From Saposhnikovia divaricata (taxonomy: Eukaryota; Streptophyta; Magnoliopsida; Apiales; Apiaceae), in the NCBI GenBank assembly GCA_036435485.1, contig CM071598.1:142890148-142954147 (forward strand): a DNA stretch of 64,000 bases, read 5' to 3'. The position numbers and the translations under genes are program-made. How positions within the stretch are numbered: position 1 is the stretch's first letter; the number at the start of each line of letters is the position of its first letter. This document shows positions 1-11,150 of the stretch, one piece after another. The notes beneath the pieces were generated by a model. The model was not told the DNA's origin. It saw only the letters and a program-made list of their open reading frames with translations, and did no database searches.

Positions 1-990
1 ACTCGTCTGGGATACTATTGGCCTAAGATGTTGGCAGATGCGCAAAGTTATGTCAAGAAGTGTGATCGATGTCAAAAGCACGCCCCCATTGTAAGGCAGC
101 CGCCTGAGATGTTAACCTCGGTAAACTCTCCCATACCATTCGCCATGTGGGGGATGGACATACTTGGTCCTTTCCCAATGGCGTCAGCCCAAAGGAAGTT
201 TTTGATAGTGGCCATTGACTATTTCACTAAATGGATTGAGGCTAAACCTCTAGCCAAGATAACCACCAAGCAAGTTGCTCAGTTCTTTTGGGAGAACATC
301 ATCTGCAGATATGGAATTCCGCGAATCCTTGTAACGGATAATGGAACCCAGTTCAACAATGAAGAGTTCAAAAAATATTGTGAAAAAAACGCTATTGAGC
401 TTCGCTTTACTTAAGTAGCACATCCACAAGCTAATGGACAAGCCGAGGTACCCAATCGAATTATCCTTGATGGACTAAAGAAAAGGGTTGAACGCTCAAG
501 GAACACTTGGGTGGATGAGCTATTGCCTATACTCTGGGCATATCGCACCACTTGTAAGGTAACAACAGGAGCAACCCCGTTTTTACTCGTTTACGGAGGC
601 GAGGCAGTGGTGCCCTTAGAGATCATGCATACATCACCTCGGGTTGAGGCATATGAACAAGAGACCAATGAAGAAGGCATGAGGCTCGCCCTAGATCTAA
701 TTGATGAAGTCAGGGATGAAGCAAATGCCAGGAACGCTGAGCATCAAAAGAAGGAATCTTTCCACTACAACCAAAGGGTTAAAGAGAGGTTCTTTCGACA
801 AAGTGACTTGGTTCTAAGGAAGATAGAAGCCTCAGGAGTTGGCCAGAAAGGCAAGCTAGCCCCAAACTGGGAAGGACCGTATCGAGTTAAGAAGGTGCTG
901 GGACGAGGATCATACAAGCTGGAAACGTTAGATGGGGTTGAGGTACCCCGAACTTGGCATGCAGTGAACCTCAAGATTTATTATGTGTAA
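1..990 (+). pseudogene. pol: pol of element A: integrase, C-terminal portion, one in-frame stop
   Basis: The frame is open from base 1, so the gene starts left of the window. The zinc-finger Cys pair (CDRCQ) is near residue 21. The DDE core follows: Asp in MDILGPF, Asp in TDNGTQF, and Glu in GQAEV. The C-terminal domain ends in a Tyr-rich tail and TAA at 988-990. A TAA at 412-414 cuts the frame between the second Asp and the Glu; the reading frame is unchanged on both sides, so it is one nonsense change. Integrase joins the cDNA ends to host DNA in the nucleus. The copy cannot make a full integrase. The Tat-lineage call is by recognition, not by a search. Confidence 0.88.
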
Positions 991-1388
991 GCCTTCCTAG
1001 TAAGGACTTGGCTTTTATCCATCTATTAGGAGAAGTAGAAATAAGGTTCCATGAAACCATTGCAGAGCATGTTGCTCCCAGTAGGAGATAGAGTATTTAT
1101 GTAAGGGTTGAACCCGCTTCAAGTTATTAATGCAAGTTTGTTTTCCATTTTTTGATTGTGTAATTTTATTTATGTGCCAAGCACCTGATGAGTGCAAGTC
1201 AAAGATGACCAAGTAACGAAAATAAAGATACACAAGTGGAAATGAAACAAGTGCATAAATAAACACCCCCATGGGGCTAAGGTCAAAGTTAAATTACATC
1301 ACCAAATAAAAGTTAAGTCCCGAAGGACCTTGATTGAAGGCAGAAAAACATAAAGCCACAAGCGGCCAACAAGGCCGTGCAAGGCCAT
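991..1388. other. Spacer between pol and antisense gene of element A
   Basis: This lies between the integrase stop and the end of the antisense gene. I see no convincing ORF, RNA gene or repeat. It would hold the termination region of the antisense transcript, but no clear polyadenylation signal was recognised. Confidence 0.5.
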
Positions 1389-1806
1389 TCACTCTTTGGC
1401 GGATTCCTCCACCACCTCCTCGCCCTCTTCTTCCTCAGAGCTTTCTCCCCCGGAAGCTTTCCTCATTTGCCTCAGCTTCTTCGGCCTCTATCTCCATCAG
1501 CTGCTTCCCTCTCTTTGCCGCGTCCCCTTCCTCTTCTGAAGTCTCGGTTGATGAATCGACTCTAGCACGAAGTTGCTTGCCGGGAAAAGCTCGCCTTGCA
1601 GCTGCTTCCCTCTCTGACATAGCTTTCTTCCCAGCAGAACGGGAAGAGGTCGAACTGGAGCTAACAACATTGGGTGCCCTCCTCATACCAGAAGGACGAC
1701 GGCTACCCCCAGAGCCTGACGCAGGATCTGCGTCTTGATTTCCGCTAGTAACAGCCCAGGTAGGGCAGGGGAAGTCCGCTGGATTCACTACCGAAGGGTA
1801 CTTGTT
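1389..1806 (-). pseudogene. Antisense gene of element A, distal part of last exon
   Basis: Minus-strand frame open from 1806 to a TGA at 1435-1437. It continues, in frame, exon 3 of the antisense gene at 23991-24313 once one TTGTT copy is discounted. The protein here is low-complexity: Ser/Gly/Arg-rich, then Lys/Arg/Glu-rich. Just before the TGA another frame reads a run of Glu with Val and Ala to a stop at 1389-1391, which looks like the usual acidic tail. I therefore suspect a one-base shift around 1440-1490. Which stop is original is uncertain. Confidence 0.6.
1802..1806. repeat. Target-site duplication of B, left copy (TTGTT)
   Basis: TTGTT directly before LTR1, matched at 23991-23995 directly after LTR3. 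Confidence 0.9.
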
Positions 1807-4800
1807 TGTAACACCCTTACTTGCCAACAATAATAATATAAACTCTTATACTCAATTAAACATTAATATAGAAGAAATTTTAGAAATTTCGGCATGATGT
1901 AATCATAAACCGAACTAACCACCTGCTCAAACAACTAAGTAGAACTAAAACAGTCCACTTGCATAAGTTATTTTAAACCACAAGGAAATAAAACCATGCC
2001 AACCCAGACCGCTCACAGGTCACTGTATGAAACAACTACCAATAACTATTACAACCCAGAACTGAATCAAATAATATACAATCCATTAAGTATGATAATC
2101 TGTCTACTAATACAGACATAATATAAACAAAGATATATGCTCACTACCCATCCAACCACCTCGACTCTCTGGCTGCCTCTATGGCTACCCCAACCAGACG
2201 GGCCACTCCTCCTAGACATCTCCGAGCTTAGCTGAGGAAACAGAATTAGCAAGCAAGTGAGCCAAAATGCTCAGCAAGTATATATATATATGTAATTAAA
2301 ACTTCAACAACTGAAATGTCTGCAAGATTGTCAAGAATTATCAATCAACAATATATAAGCTCAACTGAAAGTTCATCTTTTGTCTGAATCATAAAATAGA
2401 AGAGGATTGGACTATCATGCATTTTATAAATAAAAACAATTATAAGGTTAGGCTGCTGATCAGTCACGCACTAACCCCAGACAAACGCACACAGCAATGT
2501 CCTTAATGGATCCACGGCACACATTGGCCTTAATAATTTCTGACCACGAATCTGGTCCGACCCTTACGGTCCACATTTTAAAAAAAACTAACAGTCCAAT
2601 CCTAATTAAACATCAGGTGTCGGAACAATCGACCACCTCAACTGCCAAACACCCTGGACACTTTCGTTCCAGGTCAACATCTCAAATCTCACCAAGTAGA
2701 ATAAGGTCGGGTAATCTCTGAATTAAATATCGACAAGTTCGATATGGCAAAAGGGGTATTGATTTAAGTCAAGCTACTAAAAGGATCAACGAAAACGATA
2801 TAATCGACTTGGGGGTATAACAATTGAATATTCAAAATTAATGGAAATTATCAGAATAGTTATATCAAGGATAAATCAAATGCATAAGAATCAAGTTATG
2901 ATAATCATAATTCGCTGGAAATATAAGTGAAGTGGTTTACTTGAAGGAGAGGTGGAATAATATACTTGCAAGGGATATGGATGTAAATCAATTCACTAAA
3001 AGAATCAACAACTCAGTAGAATCAATTTGGGGTATAACAATTAAGTATTCGAAATTTCGGGAAATTAACTGAACGATTATAGCAAGAATAATTCTAATAA
3101 GCATATGAATCAGGTTTTTATAATCATAACTCATTTAAAAGATAATTGAAGCAATTTACTTGCCTTAACTAGAAAATCACAGAATCCGAAGTGTCTTTAC
3201 GTCCTCAGCTTTAGCCTTCCCTTTATCCACGGAATCTACACACAATATAACACTATTTTAGAATCCTGCTCAATATTCACTAATCAATGTAAACATTCCA
3301 CTTAGTCTACCCCTGCGAATAGTCCCCTAATTTATGTTTATTTAATCATATAGTCACATTAACACATACTACATAGATTTTAAAATATGAAGCCCGACTC
3401 ACAACTCGTATAAATTGTATAATTATACATACTCGTTTTCAAGAAATGATTTTAATATTTTTTTTTTTAGAAAAATTTAGACGGCATCCCCTTTATACGG
3501 GGAACTGCCAGTCGGGATACAGCCGACTCAACCAATCACCATAATTATTATCCAATCCCAATTCACATTTCGATTTGCATTTTCAATTCTCCGATTCATA
3601 ATTTAATACCATTTAAGCAATTAATACCAACTCGATAATAAATTACAATTTATTAGGTAAATAATAAATATTAAATATTTTTGGCTCAGAAAATAATCAT
3701 CATCGCCATATTCCATCGACTCAATTTACATTAAACATCACTGTCGATGGGGCAAAATCCCGAGGGTGCCCAAAAATTGGGTTTCCAACTCGAAATTCCG
3801 CACGAAAATCGTACCAATAATTTAAAATTCATCATCTAAACATCCATCTGTAATCATAAAACCGGAATTTAAACCCACTGAACAAGGTTACAACAGCATA
3901 ATTACGAATAATCATGGTCATAACACAGAACAGAATTTAACAAGGTGCAGTTTACATAGGAGTACTGCAAAACAGGGCAATAGCAAGGCAAGAACAGGGG
4001 AACCATCAAGGGAACAATTAGAGCATAACCGCTCTTATTAAACTGCACACACAGAACACAATTATGTGCACAAGCCAACCGACCAATTATCAATACAGGG
4101 AGTTTAACAATGCCGAACCCACCACAATCTCGAACCACTTTGCAACATCACAGGGTAGTATCAAGTTCAACAAAGCTTGCAGGAAGAACAAGTCGCGATG
4201 GTACTCCAATGGGAGCATCCAATCCGCAACTCATTTCCAAGGAATAACAATTGAACCACAGCAATTTGGGAAAGCCCCAAATTCAGACATTAACGATATA
4301 TAGCTGGACTCACCCACACACAGTCGACAAAGCACACACCATCACACTAACTCGACACACACACACGCACTGACAATTACACACTCTAACATACACCACT
4401 CTTCCTTTTAACACACACACACACCACAGCATGATTACATACGAAAAAGACATAGCCACAGATGGAACCACACACACCCACACGGCAGAACAGGCGACTG
4501 AAATGAGGAGAATGGAACGGCCGTATACAAAGCTTACCAAGCCAACAAGAACCGAATTAAAGAGGAATAAGTTGAGATTTGTAGGAGAGATTGAAGATGG
4601 CTGCTAGAGACTTCCAGAGAAAACAGAGTTTATCAAGGTCCGGTTATAAGGAATGCAATTTAGGGATTTTGGACTTAAAAGGATTTGGGGGAAAAGGGGA
4701 AATAAAGTAATTTAAGGATTTTACAATTCTGAAAAAAAATGAATAAAATCTTTCCTAAAATCGACATCAATTAGAAAAATGGGTAGGACATTAAATTTTA

Positions 4801-5284
4801 AAATTTTGAAATAAAGAATGTAAAATTACGATCACCCACATATTTTTAAAATATTTTTAGGATTTAAAACGAATTAAATATGAATTTTACAAGATTAAAT
4901 CCTTAAATCGGAAAATAATTCGAAAAATCATTTTAAAATCCTTGAAACCCAAAATAATTCACCAAATATTTTTAAAAGTCATATAAACTAATAAAGTTAT
5001 TAATGAAGAAGATTTCAGGATTTCTGCTAATCCCGAAGATTTAATAAAATTCACAGAAGTTAATTATAACATAATTAAATAGGAAATAAATTCCCAAAAT
5101 ATAATAAAAAAAATAGTCGGGCTTACACCACATACAAAACACCAACCAGGCCTCCAAATATTATTCCACAGATACATCACCTCCTTAACCAACTTATACA
5201 CCATATAATTCATATTTAATAATAAAATAATAAAATAAATAACTTTTAGTAATTAAAATATTCTAAAATTTCTAAGGCGTTATA
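1807..5284 (-). repeat. LTR1 of B (3' LTR of unit 1, 3478 bp)
   Basis: On the minus strand it starts TATAACGCC after the polypurine tract and ends GGGTGTTACA at the TSD. The start is TA rather than the usual TG, and this holds in all three LTRs. It contains a CA-rich stretch at 4311-4480 and a TATA box. Confidence 0.93.
3491..3497 (-). promoter_or_regulatory. TATA box in LTR1 of B
   Basis: The minus strand reads CCGTATAAAGGGG about 1.79 kb into the LTR. Repeated at the same place in LTR2 and LTR3. Probable U3 core promoter. Confidence 0.5.
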
Positions 5285-5297
5285 ACCTCCCACCCTT
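5285..5297 (-). other. Polypurine tract of B unit 1
   Basis: The minus strand reads AAGGGTGGGAGGT directly before the LTR. Confidence 0.8.
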
Positions 5298-5324
5298 AAA
5301 AGGATTCTGTCCCCAGAATCTCAC

Positions 5325-8300
5325 CTAAGAGAATAACTGAGGATAATTCTCCAGCATATCACTTTCAAGCTCCCAGGTTGATTCTTCCACCCTAGGGTTT
5401 CTCCATAAAACTCTCACTATAGGAATTGTTTTATTCCTCAAAACCTTTTCTTTTCGATCTAGTACTTTGATAGGCTGCTCCACATAAGATAAATCTGGCT
5501 GAATCTCTATCGGCTCATATTCAATGACATGTTTAGAATCCAGATGGTATTTCTTAAGCATGGATACATGGAACACGTTATGGATATGTTGCATATGAGG
5601 CGGTAAAGCTAACTCGTAGGCGACTTTCCCGACTTTCTTCAATACCTCGAAAGGCCCAACAAATCTTGGACTTAATTTTCCTTTCTTGCCAAATCTTACT
5701 AACCCTTTCCACGGAGATACTTTCAACAGTACTTGCTCTCCTTCTTCGAATTCCATATTCTTTCTGGCCAAATCAGCGTACTTCTTCTATCGGTTCTGAG
5801 CTGTCACTAACCGTTTCTGAATAAGTTGAACTACTTCCTTGGTTTGCTGCACTAACTCAGGTCCGAGTATCTTTCGCTCGCCAACTTCTTCCCAGTATAC
5901 TGGAGATCGACACTTTCGTCCATATAACGCTTCATACGGTGGCATACCGATGCTAGCATGAAAGCTATTGTTGTATGAAAATTCCACTAACGGCAAGTGT
6001 TCATCCCAACTTCCTGCAAAATCCAATGCACAAACTCGGAGCATATCTTCAATTGTTTGAATCGTTCTTTCACTCTGTCCATCAGTCTGAGGATGGTAAG
6101 CAGTACTCATTTTTAATTCGGTGCCCAAACATTCTTGAAAACTCCTCCAGAATCTCGAATTAAATCTTGGATATCGATCTGAGACTATTGATACTGGAAC
6201 TCCATGTCGCACCACAATTTCTTTTATGTATAGATGAACTAATTTGTCTAATGAAAACCTCTCATTTATTGGAAGGAAGTGTGCAGATTTCGTTAATCGA
6301 TCAACAATTACCCAGATAGCATCATGATTAGCTCTCGTCCTTGGCAATCCAACCACAAAATCCATCGCAATATGTTCCCATTTCCACTCGGGAATCTCTA
6401 ATGGTTGTAGCATCCCACTTGGCCTTTGATGTTCTGCTTTTACTTTCTGACAGGTCAAACACTTACTCACCCATTCAGCAATATCTCTCTTCATATCCGG
6501 CCACCAGAAGTTTCTTTTCAAGTCTCGATACATTTTCGTACTTCCTGGATGAATCGAATATTTCGAGCTGTGGGCTTCCTGTAGAATCTCATTCTTCAAC
6601 TCTGTCACATTGGGTATCCAAATACGTGAAGAAAATCTCAATATCCCCTTGTCATCTACCTGTGTGCATATTTCCTCACCTGTTAACTTGTTCACATCTC
6701 CGCTCATGACTTCCTCCTGGCATCTGCGAATCTTTTCTAACAATTCTGGCTGAAACGTCATAGTGTACACCGTATCTGTACTACTTGCAGGCATACACAC
6801 CTCTATCTCCAATCTTTCAAACTCTTTGTATAATTCCTCAGGCATTGTCAACATACTGATTTTCTCCTTCCTACTTAAAGCGTCCGCCACCACGTTCGCC
6901 TTCCCAGGATGATAGTTGATGGTACAATCATAATCCTTGAGTAATTCTAACCATCTTCTCTGTCTCATATTTAACTCCTTCTGGGTGAAAATATACTTTA
7001 AACTCTTGTGGTCCGTGTAAATTTCACACTTTTCCCCATACAAATAATGTCTCCAAATCTTCAAGGCGAAAACAATCGCGGCTAATTCTAAGTCATGAGT
7101 AGGATATTTCTGCTCGTGAGGTTTCAATTGTCTCGAAGCGTAAGCAATTACCTTACCGTGCTGCATTAGTACACATCCCAAACCTTTGTGAGATGCATCA
7201 CTGTAGATCACAAAATTTCCTTTTTCATCTGGAAGTGTCAATACAGGTGCAGTCACCAATCTCTTTTTCAATTCCTGGAAACTTTCTTCACACTTCTCAT
7301 TCCACACAAACTTTTCATTCTTCCTTGTCAACTTTGTTAGTGGGGTGGCTATCTTCGCAAAGTCTTGAACAAATCTTCGATAATATCCCGCCAATCCTAA
7401 GAAACTTCGAACTTCTGTAGGTGTTTTAGGTCTATCCCAACTCATCACAGCTTCAATCTTAGCAGGATCCACTTTAATCCCTTCACTGCTGATAACATGC
7501 CCTAAAAACTGCACTTCTTTCAACCAAAACTCACACTTGGAAAACTTCGCATACAATTTCTCCTTCCGCAACGTTTCTAAGGCTATTCTCAAATGCCCTG
7601 CATGCTCTTCTTCGGTCTTCGAGTATATCAAAATATCATCTATAAACACAATCACAAACTTATCCAAATATTTCTTGAAGACTCTATTCATTAGGTCCAT
7701 GAACGCTGCTGGTGCATTAGTTAGCCCAAAGGCCATCACTAAGAACTCGTAGTGCCCATACCTAGTCCGAAACGCTGTTTTTGGAACGTCTTCCGGTCTA
7801 ATCTTTAATTGAAAATATCCTGACCGCAAATCAATCTTCGAGAAATAAGTTGCTCCTTTTAACTGATCAAATAAATCGTCAATTCTTGGCAAAGGGTATT
7901 TATTCGTAATGGTCAACTTATTTAGTTCCCGATAATCGATACACAGTCTCATACTTCCATCCTTCTTCTTTACAAATAATACCGGAGCTCCCCACGGCGA
8001 TACACTAGGTCTAATAATACCTTTCTCCAGAAGATCTTGCAATTGAACTGCCAATTCCTTCATCTCTACAGGTGCCATTCGATAGGGAGCCTTTGACACG
8101 GGTTCAGTTCCTGGGGCTAAATCGATGGTAAATTCTATTTCTCTATCCGGAGGTAAACCGGGAAGTTCATCCGGAAAAACATCAAGAAACTCATTCACCA
8201 CTGGTATTTCCTCTATCTCGGGTACCTCTTGCTTGGTATCCATGACATAAGCCATATAGCCCTCGCATCCTTGCCTCAACAGCCTCTTTGTTTGAATGAT

Positions 8301-8531
8301 CGATAAAAATCTCCTAGTCTGCCTCTGACCCCTAAAGGTAACTTCTACATTATCAGAGGGTTTAAGGATCACCTTTTTATTCTTACAGTCAATTTGCGCA
8401 TTATTCTCTGTTAACCAATCCATTCCTAGGATGACATCAAATTCACCTAACTGGAAGGGTATCAAATTAGCATAAAAACAATGCCCTGAGATATCGATCT
8501 CACAACGAGGACATACTTGAGTAACCGGAAT
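5325..8531 (-). pseudogene. pol: pol of B unit 1: protease end, RT, RNase H, integrase, chromodomain-like tail
   Basis: One frame from the TGA at 8532-8534 to the stop at 5325-5327, cut once more by TAG at 5787-5789. Order: protease end (VILGMDWL), RT with FIDD near 7634-7645, RNase H starting at YSDASHKG near 7200, integrase zinc finger (H...H...CLTC), and the DDE core (Asp in MDFVVGLP, Asp in VSDR, Glu in QSERT). After the TAG comes the C-terminal domain, whose last ~60 residues (EESTWELES) look like the chromodomain of chromoviruses. The tail is thought to guide integration to heterochromatin. The catalytic-loop motif reads SDRYPRF where relatives have SDRDPRF. Apart from the stops the frame is intact. 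Confidence 0.92.
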
Positions 8532-9731
8532 TCATTCTGAATTAGCTATTTCTATAACTATAGCCTCACGTAACATGCATACCTCACAATTTAACCTTTG
8601 AACAAATTCTTTGGATATAAAGGATTTCGTAGCCCCGGAATCAATTAATACTTTAGCTTGAACAGAATTTACAGGGAGCGTACCTGCTACCACATCAGAA
8701 TTCTTTATAGCTTCGTTCAGAGTCATATTGAAAGTCCTTGCTACTGGTCTGACACTTGCTGTTGGGGGTGCCTCAATTGCTTGCAATATTGGGTTAGCCA
8801 GAACCGGAGGTTTCACCACAGGCACTTTACAGTCTCTCATTATATGCCCTGGTTTCCCACAACGGTGACATACGATTCCTGCCTTACACTCTCGAGCATA
8901 GTGACCTTTCTGACCACACTTGTAGCACGTCACCTCCAACTTTGTACACACCCCAGGATGCCTTTTTCCACAAGTCTTGCACTCTGCCAAGGGTGGCCTA
9001 ACCAGTTTCTGCTGACTTGAATCTTGGAGTCTATTCCCTTGCCCTCCGTTCCCTGATCCCGGCTTCTTAGAGTTCCCATCCTTCCCTGACTGAAATCCTG
9101 GCTTCTTATTAGGCACACTCTGGGAAGTGCCTTGCTCTTGTCGTCCTCCCACTGACCCAGCTTTTCTTTTCTTTCCCTCTTTTTCCTTAAAATATAATTC
9201 ACTTTCTCCTTCAGCTATCATGGCCTTCTGCACCACCGCTGCATAAGTCTCCAGCTCCAAAACTGCTAGTTTAGTACGAATCCATGGTTTCAATCCTTGT
9301 TGAAACCTCTTTGCCTTCTTCCTCTCCGTGTCCACATAGGCCGGAGCAAACCTAGCTAGTTCAGTAAACTTGGTTTCATATTCTGTCACCGACATTTTTC
9401 CCTGTTTCAACTCCAAAAACTTCATCTCCATATGGTCTTTCATATAGTCGGGGAAATACTTTTCCAAAAATAGCTCTGTAAACCTTTCCCAAGGAATCAC
9501 CTCAGTAGCTTCCAACATCTTCACCGACTCCCACCAATAAGTGGCTTCATTCTTCAAGAAATAACTTACATATTCGGTTTGTTTATCTACTGGGACCCCC
9601 ACCAGTGCAATAGCTTTTTCCATCTCTTTTAACCAAGATCTCGCCTCCACCGGGTCCGCTGTTCCTTTAAACTCAGGAGGTTTAACTGCCTGGAAAGACT
9701 TAAAAGTAACCACCGGAGGAACAGGTGGCTG

Positions 9732-9763
<32 letters not shown>

Positions 9764-9953
9764 ACTGTTGCTGTTGCTGAGCCAACAACTGCTGCTGCAA
9801 TTGCTGCTGTTGCTGTGCTAGAGTAGCAGTCTGCTGAACAAGAGTTTGTAATATTTGTGCTAAGGCAGGGTCCATCTGACCAACAGGAGGTGGATTAGCT
9901 TGTTCACCCTGATTGGTGGTTCGGGTATTTTGTTTCTTCTTTCTTGGAGGCAT
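8532..9953 (-). pseudogene. gag: gag and protease start of B unit 1
   Basis: Start chosen at ATG 9951-9953 (MPPRKKK), as in element D. A Gln-rich stretch is interrupted by TAG at 9762-9764 within a CAG/CAA run. The frame then continues through a capsid-like segment (ARSWLKEMEKA, YWWESV), a basic linker and three Cys/His motifs: CKTCGKRHPGVC, CYKCGQKGHYAREC and CHRCGKPGHIMRDC. The protease active site DSGAT follows, and then a TGA at 8532-8534 inside the protease. Gag forms the particle and binds RNA. Both stops also occur in unit 2, so they predate the duplication. Confidence 0.9.
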
Positions 9954-10524
9954 ATTTCTGAAATCAATGAACAATTATATTAAATTCAGATTCAGAAAAT
10001 AATAGCTCAAAATGATCCAACTTAGGCAAACAATGTATATATTACTGAAAAGTAATTCAAGGTCTCCAACCAATATTCCGGTCAACAATTGATTCACAGG
10101 GTGCAATAGGATATCAATCCAAGGTTACACAAGGTATTCACAAACATTCAGTAGGTACAATAAAGAAACAATAGTCATAATGCTAAGGTCAAACATAGTA
10201 TTGAAAGTAAAAACAATGCTAGAAGGAAATGGTGCTGAAAGTAAATATGAAACGAGTAGTAAATAAGATGCTTAGGTAAATGACAGTATAAGGAAATTTA
10301 ACACAGTTCTGCAAAAGTGATAATGATATATATAGATAGATCTGATACAAGCGTAAGAACAACGCTTCGATAAGGGTACAACATAATACTAAAAGAGGAG
10401 ACTGCTAGCATCTAGTCACAGTACAACAGATATATACAACAAAACTGGTCGCACTGCAAATCCTGATGTACTACTACTACCATAACATGCCTCTATATAC
10501 CACATCATCATACTACCCTAATCA
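9954..10524. other. Spacer between gag and pre-gag ORF, B unit 1
   Basis: AT-rich and without a credible ORF. Immediately before the gag ATG the minus strand reads TTGATTTCAG|AAATATG, a splice-acceptor-like site. Confidence 0.5.
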
Positions 10525-10875
10525 TCACTGGTCATCATCGTCATCCGACTCTCCCCGCCAAGCTGATCCCAGAATGCTCTCCAGCTCTACCCTCACCAGA
10601 CCTAGAGTCACCTGCTGTGTCACGAATGCCGGCTCATCTCGGGATCTAATCCGTCCCCGCCTAATGATAACATGTCTAAGAGCTCGTACTCGCCTCCGGA
10701 CATCCTCCAGCTCAGCTACCGCTCTATCTCGATCTCTAGCCCGGTCCTCCTCCCCAGCCCTCATAGCCCTCAACTCTGCCATCTGCCCTAAGAGATAGTC
10801 CCTCTCTCTGGCCACTCGCTCGTACACATGGTATGGAACAGGCTGAGGAGTGTACTGATATGCTGGCCCATTCAC
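10525..10875 (-). CDS. Pre-gag ORF of B unit 1 (unknown function, coiled coil, Arg-rich)
   Basis: Met at 10875, stop at 10525-10527, 116 residues. The same frame is open upstream to the TA microsatellite, adding an acidic Ser/Asp/Pro stretch; a CTTCAG|GCACC acceptor-like site sits at that edge, so the true N-terminus may come by splicing. The protein has a long charged helix (RERDYLLGQMAELRAM onward), then an Arg-rich run and an acidic end (SDDDDDQ). It lies between primer site and gag, where these elements normally have only leader. It is identical in length in unit 2, and element D has a counterpart. I do not recognise a family. Function unknown; RNA binding would be a guess from the Arg run. 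Confidence 0.6.
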   Translation of the reverse strand: MNGPAYQYTPQPVPYHVYERVARERDYLLGQMAELRAMRAGEEDRARDRDRAVAELEDVRRRVRALRHVIIRRGRIRSRDEPAFVTQQVTLGLVRVELESILGSAWRGESDDDDDQ

Positions 10876-10996
10876 CGAGCCCTGCGATCCTACGAATGGC
10901 TGCCTAGCCCCTGGGGAAATCTGCTGCGGTACAGAAGCCCCTCCTTCCGGATCCTCGTCCGGGTCTGAATCGGAACCAGAAACAGGTGCCTGAAGT

Positions 10997-10998
<2 letters not shown>

Positions 10999-11039
<41 letters not shown>
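10999..11039. repeat. (TA)n microsatellite, B unit 1 leader
   Basis: About 40 bp of alternating TA between the pre-gag ORF and the primer-binding site. The unit 2 copy is longer. Confidence 0.9.
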
Positions 11040-11044
<5 letters not shown>

Positions 11045-11134
11045 TAGACTTCCTATCTCTCACGAAACAATCCTAACCTTTCTCATAACTCTACCCCGAC
11101 TCCCCACCTAATTGTTTCAGTGACTGTGACCTGT

Positions 11135-11147
11135 GGCTCTGATACCA
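11135..11147 (-). other. Primer-binding site of B unit 1 (tRNA-iMet)
   Basis: The minus strand reads TGGTATCAGAGCC three bases after the LTR end. It is the usual complement of initiator Met tRNA. Confidence 0.88.
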
Positions 11148-11150
11148 ACT

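Noticed and set aside
2497..2721. 74-residue plus-strand ORF repeated in all three LTRs of B
   Set aside because: Antisense to the element and inside the LTR; conservation only mirrors LTR identity.
4310..4540. Minus-strand ORF rich in Val/Cys in the LTRs of B
   Set aside because: It is a translation of CA-repeat DNA in the LTR; low complexity and no homology features.
5975..9020. Plus-strand ORFs opposite B gag-pol (5975-6163, 6341-6709, 8658-9020 and copies in unit 2)
   Set aside because: They are antisense shadows of the polyprotein with no domain or start context, and they duplicate only because the units are duplicates.
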